NCBI GenBank assembly: GCA_017442855.1 | Contig: JAFSPM010000026.1 | Location: 1-64,000 of the forward strand | Direction of reading: 5' to 3' | Source of the DNA: Bacteroidaceae bacterium | GTDB taxonomy: Bacteria > Bacteroidota > Bacteroidia > Bacteroidales > Bacteroidaceae | DNA: 64,000 nucleotides | Shown: positions 1 to 8,379 of the stretch, piece by piece | Numbering within the stretch: position 1 is the first letter of the stretch | Layout: every line of letters starts with the position of its first letter | Notes under the pieces: model-generated | The model's database searches: none | Seen by the model: the letters and a program-made list of their open reading frames with translations, nothing else | What the model was told of the DNA's origin: nothing | Translations under genes and position numbers: made by a program

Positions 1-48
1 TAACTCCTCCCCATGCAAAGGGGAGGTGTCCGCAGGACGGAGGGGTAA
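1..48. repeat. 48-bp dispersed palindromic repeat, copy 1
   Basis: This is a 48-bp unit built from two hairpin halves: CCTCCCC/GGGGAGG, then TCCGCAGGACGGA, ending in GGGGTAA. It is identical to the unit at 93-140 and clearly related to units at 42866-42913 and 50817-50864. It lies outside any credible gene. It resembles a REP/BIME-like or MITE-like family; its function is unknown. Confidence 0.85.
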
Positions 49-92
49 ACCCTCAAGGGAACAGCATAAAAGGCAAAGCAGAAGTACCTTTA

Positions 93-140
93 TAACTCCT
101 CCCCATGCAAAGGGGAGGTGTCCGCAGGACGGAGGGGTAA
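93..140. repeat. 48-bp dispersed palindromic repeat, copy 2
   Basis: Base-for-base the same 48-bp unit as at 1-48, in the same orientation, 44 bp further on. The short open frame across both units (26-241) has no protein-like features and appears to be a by-product of the repeat. The promoter for the SPFH operon begins about 65 bp downstream. Confidence 0.85.
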
Positions 141-205
141 TATATATAAGGTGCAGGCGATTATTTCGGTCGTCTGCATTTTTTTGTTGTTTTTTTGCGA
201 AAATA

Positions 206-238
206 TTTGGAGATATCATTTTTATTTTACTATCTTTG
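206..238 (+). promoter_or_regulatory. Bacteroidota-type promoter of the SPFH operon
   Basis: A TTTG -33 element (206-209) is followed after 21 bp by a TATCTTTG -7 element (231-238), matching the Bacteroidota primary sigma consensus TTTG-N19-21-TAnnTTTG. The predicted start site is about 40 bp before the ATG at 285. Confidence 0.7.
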
Positions 239-284
239 TGATATCAAAATAATATCAAACTAAACTAATTTAAAAATAACAACT

Positions 285-1238
285 ATGGGAACAAAAGAAA
301 TTAATTACCAGGGTGCGACATTGAACGGCTTCGCTATGCTGTTCTTCAATCTGTTGTTAACTATAGCAGGCATCGCTGCCATAGTATTGTTCATTATTTA
401 CGGCAATTGGTGGCTCATCGTTGCAGGACCTGTAGCTCTCATTGTTTCGTTCTTTCTCTGGGCTGGTTTTGTAATGCTGGAACCTAACGAGGCACGTGTG
501 CTCACCTTCTTCGGTAAGTATCGTGGTACTTTTACAAAGACGGGTTATTACTGGATTAACCCCTTCATGAGTACCAAGAAGCTGTCGCTCCGTGCCAGAA
601 ATCTCGATGCACAACCTATCAAGGTAAATGACAAGACGGGTAACCCCATCATGATAGGCTTGGTGCTGGTATGGAAGCTGAAGGATACGTATAAGGCAAT
701 GTTTGAGATTGATGCACAGACCATGGCGCAGAGCAATGTGAAGCCCGACCAGATAACAGCTGGTGTGGCTGGCATGATGAAGGCACTGGAGCAGTTTGTG
801 CAGGTGCAGAGCGATGCCGCTTTGCGTCAGGTAGCCGGACAGTATGCTTATGATGATACCGACGATAAGAAAAACGAACTGACCTTGCGTGGTGGTGGTG
901 ATGAAATCAACCAACAATTGGAAGACAAGCTGAATGAGCGCTTGGCATTGGCAGGTATTGAGGTGGTAGAAGCTCGCATCAACTACCTGGCATATGCTCC
1001 TGAAATTGCTGCAGTGATGTTACGTCGTCAACAAGCAGCTGCCATTATCACTGCCCGCGAGAAGATTGTAGAAGGAGCTGTGTCAATGGTGAAGATGGCA
1101 CTCGATAAACTCTCTGCCGAAGGTGTTGTTGAGTTGGACGATGAGAAGAAGGCGGCTATGGTAAGTAACCTCATGGTAGTGCTCTGTGGCGATGATGCTG
1201 CTCAGCCTGTAGTGAATACCGGTACACTGAATCATTAA
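285..1238 (+). CDS. SPFH/Band 7 domain membrane protein
   Basis: A 317-residue stomatin/prohibitin/flotillin-family protein, probably a scaffold in membrane microdomains. Two hydrophobic segments (about residues 17-39 and 42-64) are followed by an SPFH domain starting at the typical LEPNEARVLTFFGKYRGT (about 65-82). A helical region with RQQAAAIITAREKIVEGA (about 250-267) follows and fits the oligomerising C-terminal part of the family. It is the first gene of a three-gene operon with a ribbon-helix-helix protein and a small membrane protein. The ATG at 285 fits the promoter at 206-238. The family call is firm; its physiological role is not known from sequence. Confidence 0.88.
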   Translation: MGTKEINYQGATLNGFAMLFFNLLLTIAGIAAIVLFIIYGNWWLIVAGPVALIVSFFLWAGFVMLEPNEARVLTFFGKYRGTFTKTGYYWINPFMSTKKLSLRARNLDAQPIKVNDKTGNPIMIGLVLVWKLKDTYKAMFEIDAQTMAQSNVKPDQITAGVAGMMKALEQFVQVQSDAALRQVAGQYAYDDTDDKKNELTLRGGGDEINQQLEDKLNERLALAGIEVVEARINYLAYAPEIAAVMLRRQQAAAIITAREKIVEGAVSMVKMALDKLSAEGVVELDDEKKAAMVSNLMVVLCGDDAAQPVVNTGTLNH

Positions 1239-1258
1239 TTACGCTAATCGACTGAAGC

Positions 1259-1453
1259 ATGTCAAAGAAGGAAAACATGACCAAAAGCTTTGTGCTACGT
1301 GTCGATGCGGAAACCATGAACGCCATCGAGGCGTGGGCAGCTGATGAGTTCCGTTCCACCAATGGACAGCTGCAATGGATTATCAACGAAGCGTTGCGCA
1401 AAAGCGGTAGAATAAAAAAAACGAAGAACAATGAGGTGGAAGAGACTGTTTAA
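1259..1453 (+). CDS. Arc-like ribbon-helix-helix small protein
   Basis: A 64-residue basic protein with the pattern KSFVLRVDAETMNAIEAWA...FRSTNGQLQWIINEALRK, a beta strand followed by two helices as in Arc/MetJ-type ribbon-helix-helix DNA-binding proteins. It sits 20 bp downstream of the SPFH gene, and its last 23 bp overlap the next gene, so the three are probably translated together. It may autoregulate the operon or bind another target; nothing in the sequence decides this. Confidence 0.75.
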   Translation: MSKKENMTKSFVLRVDAETMNAIEAWAADEFRSTNGQLQWIINEALRKSGRIKKTKNNEVEETV

Positions 1454-1934
1454 CGAACAAAGACCGTCGGAGGTGTATAACCTCCGATTGCCGGTAACGT
1501 GGACCGACCGCATCTTGGAGTTTGTAGCTCTGCTCCTGCTACTGGCCATGTGGGTGGTGGCTGCTGTGCTTTGGAGAGAGATGGCAGGTGGTGAAGTAGC
1601 CCTTCACATGAACTTGGAGGGTGAGGTTGATCAAACGGGTGACCCATCATCGCTCCTCATCATGACGGGGTGTTGGACATTTGTGATGTTGCTGGTGGGC
1701 TTTTCTGCCTATCGTCCACGTTTGATGAATCCCTCTACCCGCATCACCACCGTGAAGCAACTGAAGTTAGCAGTTACCCAAGTAAGGGGCATGAATATCA
1801 TCTTGGGCATCATGGGCATCTGCCTGCTGGTGTCTATGGCTTATGAAACCCCTGTGTGGGTACTCATCCCAGCAGGACTATTGTTCATCGAGGTAATGAC
1901 TTTTAGCATCTTGATAAAGAGAGCTGGGAAGTGA
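1431..1934 (+). CDS. Small membrane protein, DUF1648-like
   Basis: A 167-residue protein with four likely transmembrane helices (about residues 29-48, 73-92, 118-137 and 141-160). The segment VALHMNLEGEVDQTGDPSSLL between helices 1 and 2 resembles the 'lP.HfnlaGe.d..G....l' pattern of DUF1648 membrane proteins. It overlaps the preceding ribbon-helix-helix gene by 23 bp, which indicates translational coupling. Its function is unknown; the context suggests it works with the SPFH membrane scaffold. Confidence 0.65.
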   Translation: MRWKRLFNEQRPSEVYNLRLPVTWTDRILEFVALLLLLAMWVVAAVLWREMAGGEVALHMNLEGEVDQTGDPSSLLIMTGCWTFVMLLVGFSAYRPRLMNPSTRITTVKQLKLAVTQVRGMNIILGIMGICLLVSMAYETPVWVLIPAGLLFIEVMTFSILIKRAGK

Positions 1935-1962
1935 ATGTTTTTTATTTAAATAAGGAAGACAA

Positions 1963-2457
1963 ATGGAAGTTATTCAGAGTTTTACTATTGACCATACGCA
2001 CTTAAAGCCGGGCATCTACGTGTCACGCGAAGACAAGGACTTTACTACTTTTGACCTGCGTATCACAGAACCGAATAAGGAACCAGCTGTAGCTCCATCA
2101 GCCATGCACAGTATGGAACACCTGATGGCCACTTGGTTTCGTAATAGTGAGGTAAAGGAGGATGTGGTGTATGTAGGCCCTATGGGTTGCCTTACGGGTA
2201 TGTATATCATCATGACAGGTACTTACACTGTGGAGGATATGCGTCGCTTGACTATCGAATGCCTCAAATGGATACTTACTCAGACGGAAGTACCTGCAAC
2301 AACACCCGAAACATGTGGCAACTATCTGCTTCACGACCTACCTATGTGCCACTGGGAGAGCAAACGTTATCTGGACCGTCTTGAGCACGATTTCCATAGC
2401 GAATACACCAAGCTCCATATTACCCTTGACGACGGTAAGGTATTTGCTGATGCATAG
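1963..2457 (+). CDS. luxS: S-ribosylhomocysteine lyase LuxS
   Basis: LuxS cleaves S-ribosylhomocysteine to homocysteine and DPD, the precursor of autoinducer-2, in the activated methyl cycle. The 164-residue length is normal. The zinc site is visible as HSMEH (H49, H53) plus C118 in PETCGNYLLHDL. The catalytic cysteine is C76 in GPMGCLTGMYI. The usual HTVEH appears as HSMEH, but both histidines and the glutamate are intact. It starts 28 bp after the DUF1648-like gene and may be co-transcribed with it. It converges with the hypothetical gene at 2500. Confidence 0.97.
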   Translation: MEVIQSFTIDHTHLKPGIYVSREDKDFTTFDLRITEPNKEPAVAPSAMHSMEHLMATWFRNSEVKEDVVYVGPMGCLTGMYIIMTGTYTVEDMRRLTIECLKWILTQTEVPATTPETCGNYLLHDLPMCHWESKRYLDRLEHDFHSEYTKLHITLDDGKVFADA

Positions 2458-2499
2458 CGAATAGTGTCAGAGGCTGTGTTTGAAGAATCAATTGTGAAA

Positions 2500-2994
2500 C
2501 TATGGCTTGCCCGATTTCATAATGGCTACCACTTCGTCAAAATAGTTGATGATATCTTCAAAATCAGGATGAGATTTAGGTACGATGATAGACAGATAGG
2601 TCTCATTGCCCTTAATCACCACATCCTTGGTGTGGATATGATATAGATCGCTATGGGTGTAGTTTGTAAACCAGCTTCTGAACATTCTGTTTCTGAGATG
2701 CTGCTTGCCATCATGAAATTCGCAGAAATAGAGCAAGTAATAAGGGTTTTGTTTGAAGAATTCCTCGATTATGCAAAACACCGTCTCACGAATATTATCG
2801 TCTTTTGCCGAAGGTTCTGCAAAGCTGTTGTCCAACCCTAACCAATAGCCAATTGTATAGCTATATTCATTTTCTAAAGAAAATCCAATGGAAATAGTAG
2901 CACCACCTTGAGAGACGAAACAATATGAAGTGCCGTCAAAATAAACCTTATAAGGAGCATTTTGATTGATTACTGAGATGTCAAGCGGTCTCAT
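2500..2994 (-). CDS. Conserved hypothetical protein, possibly DUF6169-like
   Basis: A 164-residue cytoplasmic protein without signal peptide or membrane segment. The N-terminal half is beta-rich (PYKVYFDGTSYCFVSQGGATISIGFSL), followed by a helical part and a second sheet (DVVIKGNETYLSIIVPKSH). The layout recalls small Bacteroidota proteins of the DUF6169 group, but I cannot confirm that without a profile search. It overlaps the upstream 57-residue gene by 14 bp, so the pair forms an operon driven by the promoter at 3192-3222. Confidence 0.6.
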   Translation of the reverse strand: MRPLDISVINQNAPYKVYFDGTSYCFVSQGGATISIGFSLENEYSYTIGYWLGLDNSFAEPSAKDDNIRETVFCIIEEFFKQNPYYLLYFCEFHDGKQHLRNRMFRSWFTNYTHSDLYHIHTKDVVIKGNETYLSIIVPKSHPDFEDIINYFDEVVAIMKSGKP

Positions 2995-3154
2995 AAACGG
3001 CTTTTTCTTCAGCTACTTGAGTGACTACTACCTGCTGCTCACTATATTTTCTGTGCAGTTCTTCATGCCAACGCTGTTGAGCTTCTACACGCCGTTCTAG
3101 AATCTCTATAAGTTTTTCCCTGGAAGGGATTTTGTATTTTTTCTTTGTTTCCAT
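2981..3154 (-). CDS. Small charged coiled-coil protein
   Basis: A 57-residue protein beginning METKKKYKIPSREKLIEILE, almost entirely charged helix with heptad-like spacing through about residue 50. The ATG at 3154 is preferred over an in-frame TTG at 3169. The promoter -7 box at 3199-3192 leaves about 30 bp of leader for the ATG. Its last bases overlap the start of the next gene (2994), consistent with coupled translation. No family is recognised. It may be a partner or toxin-antitoxin-like companion of its neighbour, but there is no specific evidence. Confidence 0.55.
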   Translation of the reverse strand: METKKKYKIPSREKLIEILERRVEAQQRWHEELHRKYSEQQVVVTQVAEEKAVYETA

Positions 3155-3191
3155 TTTTGTATGATACAATTAATTGTTAATAATCATGGCA

Positions 3192-3222
3192 CAAAGATAC
3201 GACATTATTTTCTATCTCCAAA
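3192..3222 (-). promoter_or_regulatory. Promoter of the two-gene hypothetical operon
   Basis: On the minus strand TTTG (3222-3219), a 19-bp spacer and TATCTTTG (3199-3192) give a full match to the Bacteroidota promoter consensus. The start site is predicted near 3185, about 30 bp before the ATG at 3154. Confidence 0.8.
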
Positions 3223-3289
3223 CAATTGCCCGTAAAATGTTCAAATGCAGTAGCAGCAACCACAGAATAGTAGATACTGCTAACAAAAC

Positions 3290-3376
3290 ATCTTCCGCTA
3301 CTTCCGCTAAATCAAAATAGTTGTTTATTTGTATGTGTTATTATGGCGGAAGAAGTAGCGGAAGAAGCGGAAGAAA
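3290..3376. repeat. Imperfect inverted repeat of GCGGAAG/CTTCCGC blocks
   Basis: Two CTTCCGCT blocks (3291-3307) face three GCGGAAG blocks (3344-3372) across about 35 bp. The blocks themselves are short tandem copies. There is no gene here. The array sits between the promoter at 3222 and the terminator at 3371-3408 and may be a decayed or slippage-generated repeat. Confidence 0.5.
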
Positions 3377-3408
3377 AAAGAACAGCAGCACCTATCTGGG
3401 TGCTGCTG
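3371..3408 (-). terminator. Rho-independent terminator of the M64 peptidase gene
   Basis: CAGCAGCACC and GGTGCTGCTG (3383-3408) form a GC-rich hairpin with a short loop. Read on the minus strand it is followed by TTCTTTTTTC. It lies 22 bp after the stop codon of the gene at 3431-6013. Confidence 0.85.
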
Positions 3409-3430
3409 AATGTTATATGATAGGGCATAA

Positions 3431-6013
3431 TCAATGCTTTCCTATCTCTGATGATGGATAGTTGTAGAATACAGGAGGTGCACCAAGTTGTGTTTTGCTT
3501 GCAACAGGCTTCTCCACATAGTTCCTGGTTGTTGCCTTAGCTGCAATTGCTGCCAAGTTCTTCTTGTCATATTCCAAGAACGATTCGAACGAATAATCTT
3601 CTCCAGCCAACTTCATAATGCGCTGATAAATAGCCCAACGTGAGGGAGCATTAAACTCCTCGTTATACGGATTTGTTCCATGCATAATACTATAGTCTGT
3701 AGGCCTGTATATTCCATAAGTGCAATAAGCAGCAGCTCCCTCATATACACCTATTTTCTCAATGTCATAATCATGGTTTGAAATAAAATCCTTCCAGACA
3801 ACTTCACTCGGGTTGCTATGGTAATCAATATTCAGTAACTTGCCCCTTTGATGCTCCTCATCGAGAAGCGCCCATTCATCTTGAGGATATACACGATTAC
3901 CCGTTTCGTCAGCTTCGTAATACTCATCAGCAAGAAGACCAAAGCCATGCCCTCCTGCTTCATGTCTAATATCACTCATCATGTCAACAGCAAATCCGCC
4001 ATCAGGGCCTAATCCGTCTCTTGAAGAACTAAGTGCAATAGAAAAACCATCTTCAAACATAGCTGTATGGACACGACAAGAAAAATTGCTGTGTAGTATT
4101 ACAATTGATGTTACATCCGATAGAGAATTGTTCAGCTCATTAACTTTTAATACATAAGGACGAATATATTCATCATTTGAAGAAAAGAATCCCCCATCTT
4201 CAGTTATATGTAATCCAGTGCTCTCTCCTAATAATTCATTCTCAGAAACAACAACTACATAATAAACATCAAAATAGTCACGGAAAGAAGTGTATGGTTC
4301 TATACCAAAGAAATAATCCATGGCTTTTTTCATTGTTTCCTCATAAGTGCCGTCATTTATAAGTCTATCTGAAAAAGCCTCACCCATTATAACCAGTTTA
4401 ATCCCATTTCCTTTAGAATGTTTCTGTAAAACCACAACATTACCATCCTTGGAAAAATCAGTAGATGTATAAAGATTATAGGTAAGTCCATATCCATCTT
4501 GTTGGAATAGAATAGGATTACATGTTTTCCACATATCTGAATTAATAAGTTCTTGAGATATTTCTCCTGTTAGCCTATTACCTGATATCATAAGTTCTTC
4601 TAAATTAACAAGATTGGATAGTGAAACAGGAATGCTGCCTGTGAGATTGTTATATACTAGTCTTAAATCTTTTAATTCTATAAGATTTCCCAACCATTCT
4701 GGAATTGAACCTGAAAGTTGATTATAATGAAGCCATAATATCTTTATTTTTTTTAAATTTGAAAGAGACTCTGGTATTTGGCCTGTAAGTTGGTTACAAT
4801 CCATTGTCAATTCAGTCAATTCAGTTAATTCTCCTATTGATTCTGGAATACTACCTGATAGCTGATTAACTCTAAGCCATAATTTCTCTAACTTCTTTAG
4901 ATTTCCAATGCTTTCAGGAATCTCTCCTGTAAGATTGTTGCCGGACAAGCCTAAATATTTTAGGTTTATTAAAGAACAAACGCTTTCAGGAAAGTTGCCA
5001 GTAAGATTATTGTCACCTAAATCCAATGTTGTAACATATCCTTGATCGTCAGTAAACACACCATGCCATTCTTTCAATGGTTTATCACTTCCCCAATTTT
5101 GATTGTTTGTCCAATGAGCACCATCTGTGGCATTATATAAATCTATCAAAGCCTGTCGTTCTAGAATCTTTTGGTCATCTTCCTGTTTAAGGATAGCATC
5201 AGTATCAAGACCAGAGAAGTTCTTAATGGTGGCTCTTGTAATTGTGATAGACTCATTACTTTTCTTTTCTAAGAAAAACTCTTCTCCTGTTCCTGCTTTC
5301 TTTCCTCTTATCTCTATTGTTATACCACTTTCCAATGTCATTACTGGAACGGGGAAATAGAATACAGATGGTGAGTCAGATTTTAAATCTACATCACATG
5401 GTATTAAAGAAGATGTCATTTGACTATCACCATCTAACTTAAGCAGTGGGGTCTCTGCACTTAAATCAATGGTCCCTTTACCTGCAATAACCTCTCCTTT
5501 ATTGCCTTTTAGAGTAATTGAGGTTACCTTGTTTTTGCCAGTAAGAGAGATTTTGATGACACCCACCACTTGCTTGAACATAAAGGAATTGGTTGTACTT
5601 ATCGCAACCATAGGGAGTGAAGATTCTTTTTCTTTAACCCACCCGTTATAAAGTTGAATGTGCAGCAGGTTTTTGTTACTTGTATCAACAGCATCTTGAC
5701 TATATGGATAGAAAGCGTAAAACTTGCTACCTTTTACGGTGTTGCCGGTAAAAGAGGCATTTCCTCCATCCGACTGATTGAGGGTGTATATTTCTACATC
5801 CTGAGTATCACTATAAACTCCAATGCTGTTACCTTTATCCCAAAGCATAGCATTATTGTCGCCCAAGTGAGTGCGGGTAGTGGCCAAATCAGCCATACCA
5901 ACAGTTATTTGATTAAATGAAGTTAGGCTGTCTTTCTTATCAAAGATATCCTCTGTACAGCTGACGAAAGCCAATGCCATAAGAGAAAACAGAGTGTATT
6001 TTATTCTTTTCAT
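3431..6013 (-). CDS. Lipoprotein with fimbrillin-like, LRR and M64 peptidase domains
   Basis: An 860-residue surface lipoprotein with lipobox AFVSC (Cys19). Residues about 30-270 resemble a fimbrillin-like beta domain (FYAFYPYSQDA and related). Residues about 285-490 contain plant-type leucine-rich repeats (L..L..L.L..N.LTG.IPES). Residues about 515-860 form a metallopeptidase of the M64 (IgA peptidase) type, with HEAGGHGFGLLADEY at 684-698. The zinc motif reads HExxxH rather than HExxH. It follows the Big2/LRR lipoprotein by only 20 bp, so both are likely one operon. The probable role is extracellular proteolysis with the LRR binding a partner; the target is unknown. Confidence 0.85.
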   Translation of the reverse strand: MKRIKYTLFSLMALAFVSCTEDIFDKKDSLTSFNQITVGMADLATTRTHLGDNNAMLWDKGNSIGVYSDTQDVEIYTLNQSDGGNASFTGNTVKGSKFYAFYPYSQDAVDTSNKNLLHIQLYNGWVKEKESSLPMVAISTTNSFMFKQVVGVIKISLTGKNKVTSITLKGNKGEVIAGKGTIDLSAETPLLKLDGDSQMTSSLIPCDVDLKSDSPSVFYFPVPVMTLESGITIEIRGKKAGTGEEFFLEKKSNESITITRATIKNFSGLDTDAILKQEDDQKILERQALIDLYNATDGAHWTNNQNWGSDKPLKEWHGVFTDDQGYVTTLDLGDNNLTGNFPESVCSLINLKYLGLSGNNLTGEIPESIGNLKKLEKLWLRVNQLSGSIPESIGELTELTELTMDCNQLTGQIPESLSNLKKIKILWLHYNQLSGSIPEWLGNLIELKDLRLVYNNLTGSIPVSLSNLVNLEELMISGNRLTGEISQELINSDMWKTCNPILFQQDGYGLTYNLYTSTDFSKDGNVVVLQKHSKGNGIKLVIMGEAFSDRLINDGTYEETMKKAMDYFFGIEPYTSFRDYFDVYYVVVVSENELLGESTGLHITEDGGFFSSNDEYIRPYVLKVNELNNSLSDVTSIVILHSNFSCRVHTAMFEDGFSIALSSSRDGLGPDGGFAVDMMSDIRHEAGGHGFGLLADEYYEADETGNRVYPQDEWALLDEEHQRGKLLNIDYHSNPSEVVWKDFISNHDYDIEKIGVYEGAAAYCTYGIYRPTDYSIMHGTNPYNEEFNAPSRWAIYQRIMKLAGEDYSFESFLEYDKKNLAAIAAKATTRNYVEKPVASKTQLGAPPVFYNYPSSEIGKH

Positions 6014-6033
6014 AATTCTTCCTCCTTATTTGT

Positions 6034-8340
6034 TTAGTTTCCCCATCCTTGGTTTTCTTCACCAAAACCTTCGATGCCACCATCAACACTAGTTGCTTTG
6101 ACGGTTACTGAGCATGTAGCAGTCTTGTTGCCATCCTTTGTAGTTACTGTGATGGTGGCATTGCCAGCTGCTACGGCGGTTACTTTTCCATTGGCATCAA
6201 CTGTAGCCACACTTGTATTGTTGCTGCTCCATGAAACGTTCTTGTCAGTGGCATCAGAAGGAGCAACTGTAGCAGATAGTGACTCTGTAGCACCAACAGT
6301 AAGTTCTAATGAAGACTTGTTGAGCGAAACACCTATAACAGCTATTGTAGCTGGTGCAGCTGCTTTGACGGTCACCGTACAAGTTGCCGTCTTGCTGCCA
6401 TCTTTTGTGGTTACGGTGATGGTCGCATTACCAGCGGCAACGGCAGTTACCTTTCCATTGGCATCAACGGTTGCCACACTTGTATTGTTGCTACTCCAAG
6501 TAACACTCTTGTCAGTTGCGTTTTCTGGAGTTACAGTTGCTGTTAATGCTTCCGTATCACCAATAGTAAGTTCTAATGAGGACTTGTTGAGCGTAACACC
6601 AGTCACAGCAACAGTAGCCGCTTTGACGGTCACCGTACATGTAGCATTTTTACCGCCATCTGTTGTCATAACTGTGATAGTGGCATTGCCAGTGATCACA
6701 GCTGTTACCTTACCGTTAGCATCAATAGCAGCCACGCTGGTATTGCTGCTGCTCCAAGTAACGTCCTTGTTTGTTGCATCTGATGGGGCAATGGTAGCAG
6801 TAAGTGTTTCAGATCCACCAACAGTTAATTCCAGAGAAGTCTTGTTGAGAGAAACACCAGTCACAGCTACAGTAGCCGTTTTGACGGTTACGGCACAAGT
6901 AGCAGTCTTACCTCCATCCTTTGTTGTGACAGTAATGGTGGCTCTTCCTGGAGCTATCGCTTTCACGACGCCATTATCTATAGTAGCTACATTGGAGTCA
7001 CTGCTTGACCATGTAACGGTTTTCTTCGAAGCGTCAGCTGGTGCCACAGTAGCAGTGAGTGTGGCTGTTTCTCCTACTGTAAGTTCAAGAGTGGTCTTGT
7101 CTATAGACACTCCGGTAACAGGTTTCGTAATCTCCACCTCCTTTTCCAATTCAATACCACCTTGCTGCTTTAATTCTGGTTCTTCCTTTAGGTTCTTCCA
7201 CATGTCAGACTCTTGCAAATCTGTGGAAATCTCTCCTGATAGCTTATTGTCTGAAATGTCGAGGTTTTCTAATTTGTCCAACTTGCCAAGTTCATCTGGA
7301 ACGGAGCCAGTCAGATTATTACCACCCAAATCAAGGTTGGATAGTTTTGTAAGATTACCTACCTCTGGAGGAATAGATCCTGATATGTTGTTATCTCCTA
7401 AATCAAGGTTAGTTAGGTTGGTAAGATTACCTACTTCTGGAGGAATAGAACCTGATATATTATTATCACTTAAATCCAGGTTAGTAAGATTTGTGAGGTT
7501 ACCAACGGCTGTAGGAATAGAACCTGAAATGCTGTTATTGCTCAGATTAATGTAGGTTAATGTGGTTAGGTTCCCAATCTCAGAGGGGATTGATCCAGAA
7601 ATCTGGTTGCCACTCATATCAAGTTCTTTCAGTCCACCCATAATGGATAAGTTCTCTTCGGCACGGGTTGTGGCTTCTTCATCATTAGCCCCACGAGTAT
7701 TAGCATCGTTCTCTTCGGCACGAGTATCTGCCTCTGATAATGCACGAGTCACTGCCAAGGTCTCTCCTAAGGATGCAGGTATCTTGCCTTTCAGGTTGTT
7801 GCTCTTTAGGTTGATACTGGAAATCTTGTTTCCATTCATGGTTATACCGTACCAATCTTTCAATTCTGCTTCTGTGTTCCAACCAGTCTTGTTGGTCCAT
7901 GATGAACCGCCTAAACTGTCATAGATCTTTTTCAAGACAGCTTTTTGACGTACGATATAGTCCAAGTCAACCGTCAAGGTAAGGGTAGCCGTCTTGTTGC
8001 CATCAACCGTAGTGACGGTAATTTTAACGGTACCAGGTTTCTTGGCTGTAATCTTACCCTCGTTATCTACTGTGGCGATATTGCTGTCGCTACTACTCCA
8101 AGTAACATTCTTGTTCACTGCAGTAGAAGGAGTAACCGTAGCCGTAACGGTCTCAGAAGTACCTTCCACCAATGTGAGAGTTGTTTTGCTGATAGAAACG
8201 CCTGTTACTGCCGTTGATGTTGGCGTGGTGGGTGTAGTAGGTGCTGCTGGCATACCACTTGACCCGCCTGAATCGCCTCCACAGGAGGCGAAGGCTATCA
8301 GCAGAGAGACAGCATAGGCTAATTGTTTTATGACTTTCAT
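6034..8340 (-). CDS. Big2/leucine-rich-repeat surface lipoprotein
   Basis: A 768-residue lipoprotein with lipobox IAFASC (Cys20) and a T/P-rich linker. A Big2 Ig-like domain (about 46-124) precedes plant-type LRRs (about 140-370). Four more Big2 domains follow (408-487, 493-572, 579-659, 668-748). An insertion rich in TRAEEN/ANTRG (about 195-225) interrupts the LRR region. The ATG at 8340 is preferred over an in-frame start 60 bp upstream because only it begins with a proper signal peptide. It is first in an operon with the M64 peptidase. A surface-exposed binding protein is likely. Confidence 0.85.
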   Translation of the reverse strand: MKVIKQLAYAVSLLIAFASCGGDSGGSSGMPAAPTTPTTPTSTAVTGVSISKTTLTLVEGTSETVTATVTPSTAVNKNVTWSSSDSNIATVDNEGKITAKKPGTVKITVTTVDGNKTATLTLTVDLDYIVRQKAVLKKIYDSLGGSSWTNKTGWNTEAELKDWYGITMNGNKISSINLKSNNLKGKIPASLGETLAVTRALSEADTRAEENDANTRGANDEEATTRAEENLSIMGGLKELDMSGNQISGSIPSEIGNLTTLTYINLSNNSISGSIPTAVGNLTNLTNLDLSDNNISGSIPPEVGNLTNLTNLDLGDNNISGSIPPEVGNLTKLSNLDLGGNNLTGSVPDELGKLDKLENLDISDNKLSGEISTDLQESDMWKNLKEEPELKQQGGIELEKEVEITKPVTGVSIDKTTLELTVGETATLTATVAPADASKKTVTWSSSDSNVATIDNGVVKAIAPGRATITVTTKDGGKTATCAVTVKTATVAVTGVSLNKTSLELTVGGSETLTATIAPSDATNKDVTWSSSNTSVAAIDANGKVTAVITGNATITVMTTDGGKNATCTVTVKAATVAVTGVTLNKSSLELTIGDTEALTATVTPENATDKSVTWSSNNTSVATVDANGKVTAVAAGNATITVTTKDGSKTATCTVTVKAAAPATIAVIGVSLNKSSLELTVGATESLSATVAPSDATDKNVSWSSNNTSVATVDANGKVTAVAAGNATITVTTKDGNKTATCSVTVKATSVDGGIEGFGEENQGWGN
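6095..7130 (-). repeat. Four tandem Big2-domain repeats, about 255-264 bp each
   Basis: The four C-terminal Big2 modules are similar at DNA as well as protein level, with recurrent stretches such as GCTTTGACGGT and CAGTTACCTTTCC on the plus strand. The last two modules are nearly identical over VDANGKVTAVAAGNATITV. Such arrays can gain or lose units by recombination. Confidence 0.8.
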
Positions 8341-8379
8341 AGCATAATACGTATGTCTCTCAGTGCCAAGAGACAATTT

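Noticed and set aside
26-241. Short plus-strand frame at the left edge
   Set aside because: It runs through two copies of the 48-bp palindromic repeat and the SPFH promoter; composition is repeat-derived.
2464-2841. Plus-strand small frames after luxS
   Set aside because: They lie opposite the better-supported minus-strand 164-residue gene, which has a full promoter and an operon partner.
6074-7555. Long plus-strand open frame (493 codons) opposite the Big2/LRR gene
   Set aside because: It mirrors the Big2/LRR repeats of the minus-strand gene, has biased valine/serine/threonine repeats, no signal or domain, and no promoter.
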